Of a stretch of 64,000 nt of DNA, positions 54,360 through 64,000 are shown one piece after another. The stretch is from the NCBI GenBank assembly GCA_003013855.2, contig ML058449.1, positions 1,860,001 to 1,924,000 on the forward strand, given 5' to 3'. Made by a program: the position numbers and the translations under genes. Numbering within the stretch: position 1 is the first letter of the stretch; the number at the start of each line of letters is the position of its first letter. The DNA comes from Liriodendron chinense (taxonomy: Eukaryota; Streptophyta; Magnoliopsida; Magnoliales; Magnoliaceae). The notes under the pieces are model-generated. The model saw nothing but the letters and a program-made list of their open reading frames with translations. It made no database searches and was not told the DNA's origin.

Positions 54360-55600
54360 GAAGAAGCTCGTCAGGAGCAGAGATGTGGTTTTCATTGAAG
54401 ATCAGTGTATAGAAGACATTGAAAAGCCAGAGAAAATTCAACCCAGTTTAGATGAACTGGAAGACATGGATCTGATTACTCCTCCCGTGGTACCTGATGA
54501 CGGGGGAGTACAACAAGGTGCAAAGGATAAGAGAATCCCTACAAAATATGGACAGGGGGAGCAGCCCCCACTTGATCCACATGTTGAGCCACAGGTGAGG
54601 AGGACATCAAGGGACATACATCCATCCAAGAAGTACTCACTGCATGAGTACATTATGCTTACTGATGGGGGAGAGCCAGAAGACTATTTTAAGGCCCTAG
54701 CCGACGAGCATAAGGAGGAGTGGTTGAAAGCTATGCAAGAAGAGATGGAATCCTTGCATAAGAACCATACCTATGATATGGTGAAATTGCCTAAAGGTAA
54801 GAAAGCTCTGAGCAACAAGTGAGTGTTTAGAAAGAAGAATGAGCAGAAGAATTCACAGACAAGGTACAAGGCCAGACTTGTGGTGAAAGGGTTTGGTCAG
54901 AAAAAAGGAATAAACTTCGAGGAGATATTCTCACCAGTGGTGAAGATGACATCCATACGGGTGTTGCTTGGGTTGGCAGGCTAGCATGGATATGGAGATA
55001 GAGCAGTTAGATGTTAAAAGTGCCTTTCTCCATGGTGACCTGGAAGAAGAGATCTACATGCGCCAACCAGAGGGATTCGAAGTCAAGGGCAAAGAGCATA
55101 TGGTGTGTAGGCTTAGGAAAAGCTTGTATGGGCTGAAACAAGCTCCTAGGCAATGGTACAAGAAGTTTGACTCGTTCACGTTAAAGCATTAATATGACAG
55201 AACGGAATCGGACCACTGTGTATTCACACGCAAGTTCTCATATGGCGATTTCTTAGTTCTGCTATTGTATGTTGATGACATGCTCATTATGGAAGAAGAC
55301 ATCAATAAGATTGATAGGCCAAAACGGGAGTTCGGGCAAGTCGTTTGCGATGAAAGACTTGGGCTCGGACAAAACAAATCCTAGGAATAGAGATAACCCT
55401 GTGACAGAAGCAACAGAAAGCTTTGGCCGCCACAAGAGCGGTATATTGAGAAAGTCCTAGAGCGGTTTAATATGAATGCAGCAAAGCCGGTCAGTACTCC
55501 ACTGGATGGTCACTTCAAATTGAGCAACAGACAGTATCCCAAGACGAAGGCGGAAGTGGAAGAGATGCAGAGGATACCCTACGCTTCAGCGGTATGAAGT
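54360..55600 (+). pseudogene. copia-2 reverse transcriptase
   Basis: A linker (VFIEDQCIEDIEKPEK) leads to the RT start (LPKGKKALSNK, stop at W). RYKARLVVKGFGQ, QLDVKSAFLHGDLEEEIYMR, SLYGLKQAPRQWYKKFD and the catalytic YVDD at 55268-55279 follow. At least four stops or frameshifts. Confidence 0.88.
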
Positions 55601-56246
55601 TTGATGTATGCTATGGTGTGTATGCGTCCAGACATAGCATATGCGGTTGGTGTTGTCAGCCGGTATCTTGCCAATCCTGGCAAAGAATATTGGGCAGGGG
55701 TAAAGTGGATACTACGGTATCTGAGAGGCTCATTCAGGTTGAGCCTATGTTTTGGTGACGGAAAACCTATGTTAGAAGGCTACACAGATGCAGATATGAC
55801 AAGTGACATAGACTTCAGGAAGTCTACATCAGGGGTTCATGTTCACGTTTGTAGGGGGAGCGGTCTTTTGGCAGAGCAAGCTACAGAAAGTCGTAGCATT
55901 GTCGACGACAGAGGCTGAGTACATTACGGTCACAGAGGCATGTAAATAGATGCTTTTGATGAAGATGTTCCTACAGGAACTCAGCCTAAAGCAGGAGGAG
56001 CACGTGGTCTATTGCAATAGTCAAAGTGTTATACACTTGAACAAGAATCAAAGTCAGCACTCCAAGTCGAAGCACATAGAGATTCGGTATCACTGGAGCA
56101 GGGATACTTTGGAACAAAAGGTGTTACAGCTTGAGAAGGTCCACATGGACGATAATGGGTCAAACATGATGACCAGGGCATTGCTCAAGGGCAAGTTTGA
56201 GGTTTGTAAAAACCTGGCTGGCTTGAAGAAGGTGAATTTCTCCTGA
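55601..56246 (+). pseudogene. copia-2 RNase H
   Basis: MYAMVCMRPDIAYAVGVVSR, GYTDADMTSDIDFRKSTSGV, then a frameshift. A second frame reads VVYCNSQSVIHLNKNQ and KHIEIRYHWSRD. The typical copia RNase H end precedes the 3' LTR by about 20 bp. Confidence 0.88.
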
Positions 56247-56264
56247 GTCAGAAATGGAGAGATT

Positions 56265-56650
56265 TGATGGGGTTTTCCTCCTCAGTCACAGAGGAGAGAG
56301 AGTGCACCCTGGTGAGGTCGAGCACCCGGACCAAATTCTGGTCGGGCGACCGAAATTCCATCAGATGAAGTAGCTAAGCTACTGGACTGTTTTTTCAACA
56401 GTCGGGCACCCAGCGGTCAGGTGACCGGGTGCCCGAAAATTGGTTTTTCTCTTGTGAATCACGCTGGACGTTTTTTGGGTTGGGCGGGTACTCGACAGTC
56501 CACTGACCAGGCGCCCGACCCGACGCGGACTGCTTATACGCAGTTTTCTTATTGGATTCTAATTGCTCTGGTTTCTTACTTAAGGGGTTCTAAATTGGGA
56601 TTAGGTTATCTCATGAAGTGTTTTCACGTCCAAGGTGAGAAGAGAGAGAG

Positions 56651-56707
<57 letters not shown>

Positions 56708-57079
56708 TAAAAGGGAGAAGTTGCTTGAAGAAGAGTTCTTCTGCGCAACCGTCATCTCAGCACTTCTACGTCCTCATGATCGGTGAGATCCTTCTATTTT
56801 CATAGTTCTCTTATTGTTTATCCACTCCTACGTGAGTGATGAAGGTTTGATCCAAGCGGTGTGTGTTTGTGATCGATTGTAAACGATTCTCTGAGATAGT
56901 GGATTGTTTGTCAGGACGAGGTCCTGTGGATTTTACCTCTCGAGGGTTTTCCACGTAAAAATTCTTTATGTCGTGTGGTTGATGCTTTATCTTTGATTAT
57001 TGCATTATTATATCCCATAATTCTAGTGTATTGGGGGACGAGATCCAATACTTAAGGCTTGTGTGAAACGCACCGAACA
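56265..57079 (+). repeat. 3' LTR of copia-2 (815 bp)
   Basis: It starts TGATGGGGTTTTCC and ends CGCACCGAACA. GC-rich palindrome variants lie at 56342, 56402 and 56509. A (GA)n tract lies at 56638-56702. Confidence 0.9.
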
Positions 57080-57105
57080 TATACTATAACATTGCATAGT
57101 AACAA

Positions 57106-57360
57106 AGAAGAAGAAAAAAAAAGATTGAGAAAATCCGAAAAGAAATAATAAATCTCCATCCGAAGAAAAAAAAAAACTCATTAAACAATTAATAAGGGCA
57201 AGAACATACCTCTATCAAGCTTGAGAAGAGATTCAGTAATAAAAAAAAATAGATTTTGAGGTTTGAAGCCGCAAGGATGTGAAAAGGGAGAGGTTTGAGA
57301 GAATCGAACGAGAGGATTTGGGCAGAGGGATGCTTGCATCAACCAGAGTTTCATATGCTG
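57106..57360 (-). pseudogene. exon-like fragment with a conserved splice donor, copy 2
   Basis: Homologous to 19746-20110. Shared text includes GAAGCCGC(...)GGATGTGAAAAGGG, CAAGCTTGA(G/A)A, AATAAGGGCAA and the donor-like GTATG on the minus strand. It is followed by a family C repeat in the same orientation in both places, so the duplication post-dates that insertion. Confidence 0.5.
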
Positions 57361-57745
57361 TCTTTAGCAGGAAGTTCCTGCGCACTGGGAAGCTAGGTGG
57401 GGCGCACCGTGATGTTTGTGAGCAATCCACTCCGTCCATCCGTTTGTGGGAAAGCAATGGCTACCATTGGAACCTTCCTGGATTCGCCTTCATGTTTATA
57501 TGCCATCCAAACCGTTTATGAGGTCATTTCCACCGAGATGAAGTGAAAACATAAAAAACTTAGTTTGATACAAAACTTCTATGGCCACGCCAATGTTTCA
57601 ACTGTGGTCATTCAATCCCCACTTTTGCCTCTCTTGCGGCCTACTCAAGACTCATTTTTTATCTCATGTCCTAAAATGATATGGAAAAATGGATAGACGG
57701 AGTGGATTTCTCATAAACACCGTGGAGGGCCCCACCTTGCTTTGT
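57355..57745. repeat. family C repeat
   Basis: From CTTTAGCAGGAAGTTCCTGC, then GTGGGGCGCACCGTGATGTT, to AAACACCGTGGAGGGCCCC at about 57733. The centre is shortened relative to the copy at 20333. Confidence 0.65.
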
Positions 57746-57764
57746 ACCACAGTAACTTTTACAA

Positions 57765-58330
57765 GTTATGTGGCCCACCATGATGAATGTGTTATATCCA
57801 CACCTCTCATCCATTTGCGAGATCATTTTCGGGCACGACCCCATAAATGAGGCGGATCCAAATCTCAAGTGGACCACACCACAGAAAGCAGTGGGTTACA
57901 GTGGAGCCCACCTTGATGTATGTATTATGTATCCATACCGTTCATCCGTTTTCCATATCATTCTAGGGCATTATCCCGAAAATGAATTAGATCCAATTAT
58001 CAGGTGGACCATCCCGTAAGAAACAGTGGTGGTTGACCATCCTACCATTAAAAATCTCTTAGGGTGCACATTAATATTTTCATAGTGTTTATTTACCATC
58101 TAATCTGTTGATAAGGTCACATAAGCTTAAATGAAGGTAAAAAACAAATATCAACTTGATCCAAAACTTTTGACTTCCATTAATGGTCAATAACGACTCT
58201 TTCTTATGGTATGGTACACTCGGTGATTAGATATGCTTCATTTTTGGAATAATGATATAAACTGATGTGGAAAAATGGATTGACGGTGTGGATACAGGAT
58301 ATATACATCAAGGTGGGCCCACGGTAATTC
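57765..58330. repeat. family A repeats, one nested or tandem
   Basis: Two left arms (TGGCCCACCATGATGAATG at 57769 and GAGCCCACCTTGATGTATG at 57905) precede one right arm ending TACATCAAGGTGGGCCC at about 58320. Confidence 0.7.
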
Positions 58331-58349
58331 ACGATAAGGGCCGCACCGT

Positions 58350-58467
58350 CTTGCATGAGGCCGGGGTCTCACCTAATCCGCCCTCCCGCGGAGGTCGTGG
58401 GTGTGTGCCAAACCGCAGTGTGCGTCCGATTCGGATTGGGTTCCTACCCCTCTAGTACCAAGTCGAT

Positions 58468-58498
<31 letters not shown>

Positions 58499-58700
58499 TT
58501 TCATCCATTTTCTCATTTCGTTTTAGGGCAAGAGCAAAATATGAGCTAGATCTCAATCTCAGGTGTGGACCACGCTACAGGAACAGTGGTGGTTAAACGC
58601 CCGCCATTAAAAACATATCTTATGGGTCACAAAACTTTTGATCAAGCTTATCTTTGTTTTCTCCTTCATCTACATCTGTGTGACCTAATCAACCGTTTGG
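58350..58700. repeat. repeat mosaic with a (CA)n microsatellite
   Basis: A GC-rich segment (58350-58460), (CA)n at 58467-58494, then a family A arm from CTTTTCATCCATTTTCTC. The CA tract sits where family A reads ATGTATGTGTTTTATCC. Confidence 0.55.
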
Positions 58701-58934
58701 ATAACAAATAAACATTTTTTTATGACAAATCGAATGGAAGGATGCATCTGATTGATGTGATGGATGTACATTACACATTACGGTGGAGCTCATAAGAAGT
58801 TTATCATGATGTATATGTATGAATGCGGTCAAATATTAGTTGTCACTTGTGTTTTCTGCAACACATTTTATCGGCTTGTCAACATATTGGTCCAGGGGTA
58901 CTTGCAGTTGGACCCACCTGAGGGGTTAGATATG

Positions 58935-59280
58935 GGTCTAGGTCAAGGTATTATCTAACGATAATGGTGGCCATAATGACCACCATCATTTACGGGGTAT
59001 AAGGACTGTTACGGGGCATAACGATTATTACAATCTTTTTTTATTATTAAAAAATATGAAAAACTTAAATTGGTCCCATAACGAGTCTTTACAAACTTTA
59101 CCGGTAGTATAACAGGCCATTATGGGACTGTAACAGCCTTTATGGGTCATTTCTTTAAAAAAGCTATTGTGGCTTTCACAATCCCATAACGTGTAAGGGT
59201 TGCCACCATTACCATTACTTAACGGACTTTACAACCCAGTAATGACCTTTACAATGCACCATGGTCTAATTTTCACATTC
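58935..59280. mobile_element. GTTACGG/CCATAATGG-rich MITE-like repeat
   Basis: It is built of alternating CCATAATGG, GTTACGGGG, CCCATAACG and TTTACAA phrases, and its two halves are roughly inverted. It resembles the insertion at 18555-19165. Boundaries are unclear and no ORF is present. Confidence 0.5.
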
Positions 59281-60118
59281 AAAGTACTGGACCCAAATAT
59301 CACTATGGGGTTTGTGTGCCCGTCAGGTCATAGATTCCTAGCCTTGGTTGAGTTGAATCTCGTCTAGCTTGTATCTAGGGCGCTCAGGTTCTCAAATGTC
59401 ATAGTTGGCAAATTATTATAATATATAATGGATATTATGATGTAGAATGGGTCGCCAATTATTTCCCGGCCCAGATGGACCAAAAGAAGACTGGTCGGGC
59501 TCGAAAATGATCCGAACCATCAGGACCTTAAAACAATTGTATCTCGCAATTTGGAATGAGTTTCTGGACATATAATATATGATTTTCAGGTAGCTCGAGC
59601 TGCTTTAGCTACTCAACCCGACTATGTCAGGTTGCTCAGGACAGAATTGTGAGATTCAACCTGAATGACGGTCATTAGCTTAATTTTATTTCAATTTTTC
59701 TATTTATAGTGAGTTTTGTTTCAATCATCATTTTTTATCTATAGGGTTTTAGAGTTTGTGCCCAACATGAAAAGGGCTTAGAATAATTTATAGAACAACG
59801 TAGTTGAGCCCATTTGAAAACTTTCTATTTTTGTCCGAAAACCATGAGTTTTAGTAGGATTGAGAGACTTCTATAAATTGTAAGTTTACTATTTATAATA
59901 AGTCAGGTTTTTTAGGAGTTTGAGTTTGAGTTGGAGTCTATACTTTACCTAGGGCTTAGTTTGCTATTTATATGCATTGTGATTCCATTTTTAGGTATTC
60001 AATCAACTATTCAATAATTATTCAGAATTAATTTTCTTTTTTATCATTTTATTTCTTCTCATGAATTCGAGAAACAATCGGCGAGGAAGACGGTGATCGA
60101 CCTCCCATGTCCTCCGAG
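59281..60118. other. LTR-like noncoding DNA, no gene seen
   Basis: AT-rich text with recurring TATTTATA phrases (TTTCTATTTATAGTGAG, ACTATTTATAATAAG, GCTATTTATATGCATTG) and no protein-like frame. It looks like the untranslated part of an unidentified retroelement. Confidence 0.4.
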
Positions 60119-60243
60119 TGTCATATTAGTTAAATTAGTTAATGAGATGACGTAAACACCTCTCCTCTTTTGCTTCATGACAATTGGAAATACTTCCCCT
60201 CTGTTATAGGCAAAATAAGGGAGATCAACTCGGCTGTTAAGAT

Positions 60244-60480
60244 TATACACGGTCGCCCATTCAACTCGCGAGATCATCTGATCGAGTGTCGCAGATCGGG
60301 AAAGTATGGAAGTACCCATTAGACTCTCGAGATCATCTGATCGAGAGTCGCAGATCGGGTAAATACAGAAGTACCCATTGGACTCTCGAGATCATCTGAT
60401 CATGAGTCGCAGATTGGGTAAGTGCGGGACGCCCATTTCGACTCTCGAGATCATCTGAGCGAGAGTCGCAGGATTGATAA
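60244..60480. repeat. about 60-bp tandem repeat, four units, hairpin-forming
   Basis: Units start at about 60262, 60322, 60382 and 60441, each with ACTCTCGAGATCATCTGA followed by TCGAGAGTCGCAG. Each contains a CTCTCGA...TCGAGAG inverted pair. Confidence 0.88.
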
Positions 60481-60516
60481 ATCCGCGAGCATACCTTCTC
60501 GCAAGTCATTGAAAGG

Positions 60517-61210
60517 TGTTACGCCTAAATGAGCGAGCACTTGGACTCGCGACCATATTCCAACATGCGAACAGTTTTTTCGCGGTGACACCTCTTAGCC
60601 TTCAGTACCAGCACCCGATTCCCGTTGAGCAGCTTGTTCAATCCTTCTGCGATGCCAGGCAGGGCTACACCCAGTTCGGTGGTTTCCGTCCTGTCGGCGT
60701 CTCCTTCCTTTTCGCTGGCTATGACTCCAACTACGGTTTCTAGCTCTACATGATTACTACGCCTACCGGCAGCCCACATAGGTCGGTTTTGGGCTTATCT
60801 TCTCTGGTGGTTCCGGATCTCAAGGGATTGTCATTAAGGAACGTGATTGCCGAAATAAGTCATCGGGTTAGATCTCGCTTCTAAAGATAAGGATCTTATC
60901 CCACGAAATTAGCGGCATCTCGGTATCGTACACGAAATCAACGGGATCTCGGTATCTTACGTGACAGATTGGATCGCTCCAGATCTATATAAAGAGGTGA
61001 CTCCATTAAGAGAAAGGTACACAATATTCGATCTCTGTCCCGTTTTGCCTGGCTACTCTTCTTGCTTTGGCCTGACTTAAGCATCGGAGAACTAACGGCT
61101 GGACCCCAGCCACCCTTAGTTGCTGTCTTCTTTCAGGTTTGGCGGAGGAAATCTCTATTGGAGAGAAGGTGGACGTCCGGAGGATCCTGATACAAAATCT
61201 GACATTAACA
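60517..61210 (+). repeat. 5' LTR of a Tat-lineage gypsy element (left limit uncertain)
   Basis: The right end TGACATTAACA is followed by the PBS region. The left end is proposed at TGTTACGCCTAAATG (60517) by analogy with the LARD LTR start TGTTACGGGTAAATT. A start near 60119 that would include the 60-bp repeats is not excluded. TATATAAAGAGG lies at 60986. Confidence 0.6.
60986..60993 (+). promoter_or_regulatory. TATA box in the Tat LTR
   Basis: TATATAAA about 220 bp before the LTR end, in a context (AAAGAGG) shared with the LARD LTRs. Confidence 0.6.
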
Positions 61211-61280
61211 GTTTGGCGCCGTCTGTGGGAACGACTTGATCATCAAAATCAATCGTTCTACCGATCAAAATCCTTTCGCG

Positions 61281-62465
61281 ATGCCTCCTAAAAAGGCTGT
61301 TCATCCTTCGACTTCAAGGCAGGCACCACCTCCGCCCGATGAGACGGAATCCGTACCTACCCTTCCACCTGCCTCGACGAACATCTCTCAAGGAGCCCCA
61401 ACTATGCCATTAGCAAACCCATTATTGGAAGCTTCTGGAAATCAAGACGATGTCCTACGTTTCCTCGGAAACACTCTCCTAACTTTAAATGCCGGAGTTC
61501 TGGCGCTGTCAAATCGACTTGATCAGCATTTCCCCAAACCACAGAGACAAGCCTCCGAAGGGTTACCACCGCAGCCTATACCAGTGGCATCTAGACATTC
61601 TATGGACGAACCACAGGTCCCACCACTTGGTAGCCATCTCCCTATACCGTCTCCCCATTCTATACATTCTAGTTCGTCTCGATAACCTCAACCACAGGGC
61701 TCCACCGCCGAAACATCAAGCTATACCCTACCATGGGAAGGAGACCTCAAAAGAATCCATGATCATTTTGATGTCATGGAACAGCGATACCAGGCAAATC
61801 GGCCATCTGCAGTCATGGCGGTGATACATCAATCCGCGTCCCCCTTCACCAGCGAGGTTATGGAAGCCCCGTTACCCAGAAAGTACGCCTGTTATCACCC
61901 CGTACACAGGTATTGGCGACCCTCTTGAACACATGGAAACATACAGGTCCCTCATGGAGTTGGAGGGACGTGGTTCAGAAATCATGTGTAGGGCTTTTTC
62001 CCTAACATTGAAGGAGGCAGCTCGTACGTGGTTCCGAGGATTAAAGCCTCGTTCCATCAACTCCTTTTCTCAGTTATCGGAGATATTCCTTTCTCAATTC
62101 ATGGGAAGCATCCGCATCAAGAAGCCAGCCTCCCATCTAATGAATCTAAAGCAGCAGCATGGGGAAACGATAAAGGAGTTCACAGTACGGTTCACCACTG
62201 AAGCTGTTCAAACTGAAGGTTATACTGAAGAAAAAGGCCTCGCAGCCCTCATAGCCAGAATAACGAGCGAGAAATTCAGGTTTGCTTTAGACAAGAGCCC
62301 TCCAAAAACTATGGCAGAGTTCCAAGCCAAAGCTCAGAAATATATCAATGCAGAAGAAGTCGCATTGACACGCCATGGAATACAGGGTAAGAAACGCAAG
62401 CCAAAAGGAGCCTCTTCTATAGATAAAAAATATCGTCGTGATCAACGCGAGCGTTCTCCCAAGAA
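61281..62465 (+). pseudogene. Tat gag
   Basis: The N-terminal Pro/Ser-rich part runs MPPKKAVHPSTSRQ to a TAA at 61683. It resumes in other frames, with a frameshift at about 61870-61895. The Retrotrans_gag core (TPYTGIGDPLEHMETYRSLM ... AARTWFRGLKPRSINSF ... EFTVRF ... PPKTMAEFQAKAQKYINAEE) is open at 61933-62460 and ends in basic KKRKPKG/RRDQRERSPKK. The CCHC zinc knuckle expected next is absent. Confidence 0.85.
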
Positions 62466-62978
62466 GCCTTATTCCGGCAGCTCAGCCGATATTCTATACT
62501 TGGAGGCTTTCAACAAAATGGCACTTGCCAGAAACCTTCTCAAACCAGTTTCGACCCCCCTCGTCGGCTTCGGAGGTGAGGTAATAACGCCTGAAGGAAG
62601 CATCGATCTCCCAGTTACTTTCGGGGAAAGTCCAGCGAAGACCACCGTCTTCATAAACTTCCTCGTGGTGGATCGAAAATCAGCGTATAACGCCATTTTG
62701 GGGCGGTCGTCTCTTACCAAGGTCGGGGCAGCCTTGCATCCTTCATATCTGTGTGTCAAATTTCCTACCCCAAATGGTATCGGGGTCGTGCGAGGAAGTC
62801 AACAGGAGGCACGGTCTTGCTACCAGATAGCCCTCAAAGATCGAAAGAAGGCACAAGCGACTCCCATTATGGAGATAGTACAAGGTTCACCCACCTTCTC
62901 CAGCAACACCTCTTGGACCCGAGAGAGAATGCTCTCCAATCAGGAACTCCTGGGGAGGAAACAGTGGCGATTCATTTG
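62466..62978 (+). pseudogene. Tat protease, catalytic end missing
   Basis: It is fused directly to gag: SPKKPYSGSSADILYLEAF. The family has Asp immediately before the (S/G)GSSAD motif, and here Tyr takes that place. The knuckle-to-protease stretch is missing, so an in-frame deletion removed both the knuckle and the catalytic Asp. The C-terminal half (FINFLVVDRKSAYNAILGR) is normal. A frameshift leads into RT. Confidence 0.8.
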
Positions 62979-64000
62979 ATCGAAGACGACCCATTTAAAA
63001 TCGTGTACATTGGATCCTCTTTAACCAGTGTCCACCGTGGAGATTTGGTCCGTTTCCTCACTGAATACCAGGACGTGTTTGCTTGGTCTCATAAAGATAT
63101 GACATGCATCGACCCCAACGTCATCGTACGTCGTCTCAATATCGATCCAAAGCATAAACCCGTACACCAGCGTCGACGAGCTTTCACTGCAGAAAGGCAA
63201 ATGGCGATCAAAGCTGAAGTCGAGAAGTTACTCACGGTCAATTTCATAAAAGAAGTAGACTATCCAAAGTGGGTCGCGAACGTGGTCCTTGTCCGGAAAG
63301 CTAATGGCAAATGGAGAATGTGCGTCGACTATTCAGACTTGAACAAAGCATGTCCCAAAGATAGCTTCCCGACACCGCAGATCGACCAGTTAGTCGATTC
63401 AACAGCTGGACACGCTCTGCTTAGCTTTATGGATGCTTATTCTGGTTACAACCAGATCATGATGCATCCACCTAATAGCCAGCATACATCACAGATCGAG
63501 GATTATATTGCTACCAGGTAATGCCGTTCGGTCTAAAAAATGCAGGAGCCTTATCAACGTCTCGTCAACAAAATATTCGCTGCTCAAATCGGTAGGAATA
63601 TGGAAGTTTATGTTGATGACATGCTCGTGAAAAGCACCGTAGAAGATGATCATATTTCTGATCTTCGAGAAGCCTTCGACCTAATGAGGAGGTATCAAAT
63701 GAAGTTGAACCCAGAAAAATGTGCGTTCGGTGTGTCTGCAGGGAAATTTCTCGGGTTCATGGTTGGCCAACGCAGAATTGAGGCAAATCCTGAGAAGATA
63801 AAAGCATTGATAGAGATGAAATCCCCCGCCACTCTGAAGGACGTCCAGCGTCTGGCTGGTCGCATCGCATCGTTAAACAGGTTCATCTCGCGAGCATCTG
63901 ACAAGTGTTTACCATTCTTCAAACTCCTTCGGGCAACGGCCAAGTCTGATTGGAAATGGACGCCACAATGTGAGGAAGCCTTTCAACAATTAAATCTATA
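62960..64000 (+). pseudogene. Tat reverse transcriptase and start of RNase H
   Basis: The first part is open to 63521: RNaseH-RT linker FLTEYQDVFAWSHKDM, WVANVVLVRKANGKWRMCVD and LLSFMDAYSGYNQI. Frameshifts at about 63500 and 63548 interrupt MPFGLKNAG and QRLVNKIF. The frame then continues with the catalytic YVDD at 63609-63620, LNPEKCAFGV and the RNase H start LFFKLLRA-like text to the window end. Confidence 0.88.

Larger units (their letters stand above)
49988..57079 (+). mobile_element. Ty1/copia retrotransposon, second copy (copia-2), decayed
   Basis: Same family as 1-3350. It has a 5' LTR missing its first about 320 bp (49988-50487), a mutated PBS, gag, protease, integrase, RT, RNase H and a full 3' LTR (56265-57079). 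gag is interrupted by a TG...CA insertion (50944-52805). Numerous stops and frameshifts, plus a microsatellite-associated deletion in integrase, make it inactive. Confidence 0.93.
60517..64000 (+). mobile_element. Ty3/gypsy retrotransposon, Tat lineage, 3' truncated by the window
   Basis: LTR, PBS region GTTTGGCGCCGTCTGTGGGA (61211), gag, protease remnant, RT and the start of RNase H. Protein blocks (PLVGFGGEVITPEGSIDLPV, NAILGRSSLTKVGA, MCVDYSDLNKACPKDSFPTP) are characteristic of Tat-type elements. Its PBS resembles that of the LARD at 11286, so this family is a candidate helper for it. Confidence 0.88.

Noticed and set aside
60516..60779. Overlapping sense and antisense ORFs of 75-84 codons
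   Set aside because: They fall in the LTR of the Tat element. Neither resembles a protein.

Overview
This is a 64 kb stretch of a large, repeat-rich plant nuclear genome. The evidence is nested Ty1/copia, Ty3/gypsy and PIF/Harbinger elements, a plant-type F-box/DUF295 gene, tRNA-derived SINEs, long (TA)n tracts, and dozens of GGGCCCACC(A/G)TGATG-type palindromic repeats. The density of these palindromic repeats suggests a woody angiosperm, possibly a magnoliid. That is an inference from memory and has not been checked.

Layout. 1-3350: 5' part (LTR, PBS, gag, protease, integrase, start of RT) of a minus-strand copia element. 3351-9640: MITE-type repeats, including a perfect 89-bp-arm hairpin in a TA tract and a SINE-like unit. 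9653-10918 (-): an intact single-exon F-box/DUF295 gene, the only convincing host gene. 11286-16066: a complete non-autonomous LTR element (LARD-like) with exact 5-bp TSDs and a 38-bp minisatellite in both LTRs. 16067-19575: a tandem duplication, a LINE remnant split by an insertion, and a short SINE. 19746-25097: an exon-like fragment, palindromic repeats and a Harbinger-like MITE. 25098-32389 (-): a PIF/Harbinger element with a DDE transposase gene, a Myb/SANT-like gene and a third small gene. The third gene encodes an RNase H1 N-terminal-like domain plus a C-terminal membrane anchor.

32390-34390: MITEs nested in MITEs. 34391-49747: one family A repeat split by a solo LTR and by an Athila-like gypsy element. 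The 5' LTR of that gypsy element is itself split by a 4.3 kb TG...CA insertion. 49988-57079 (+): a second, decayed copy of the copia family of 1-3350, with a 1.86 kb TG...CA insertion in gag. 57080-60516: a duplicate of the exon-like fragment, more MITEs and microsatellites, and LTR-like noncoding DNA. 60517-64000 (+): LTR, gag, protease and RT of a Tat-lineage gypsy element that runs off the window.

The transposon genes carry stops, frameshifts or deletions, so most are fossils. Two exceptions stand out. The copia ORF at 415-2544 is fully open but lacks the His half of the integrase zinc finger. The small third gene of the Harbinger element is open although its neighbours are not. Element boundaries were read by eye from TG...CA ends, target-site duplications and inter-copy comparison. 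Repeat-copy coordinates without a TSD are approximate to a few tens of bases.
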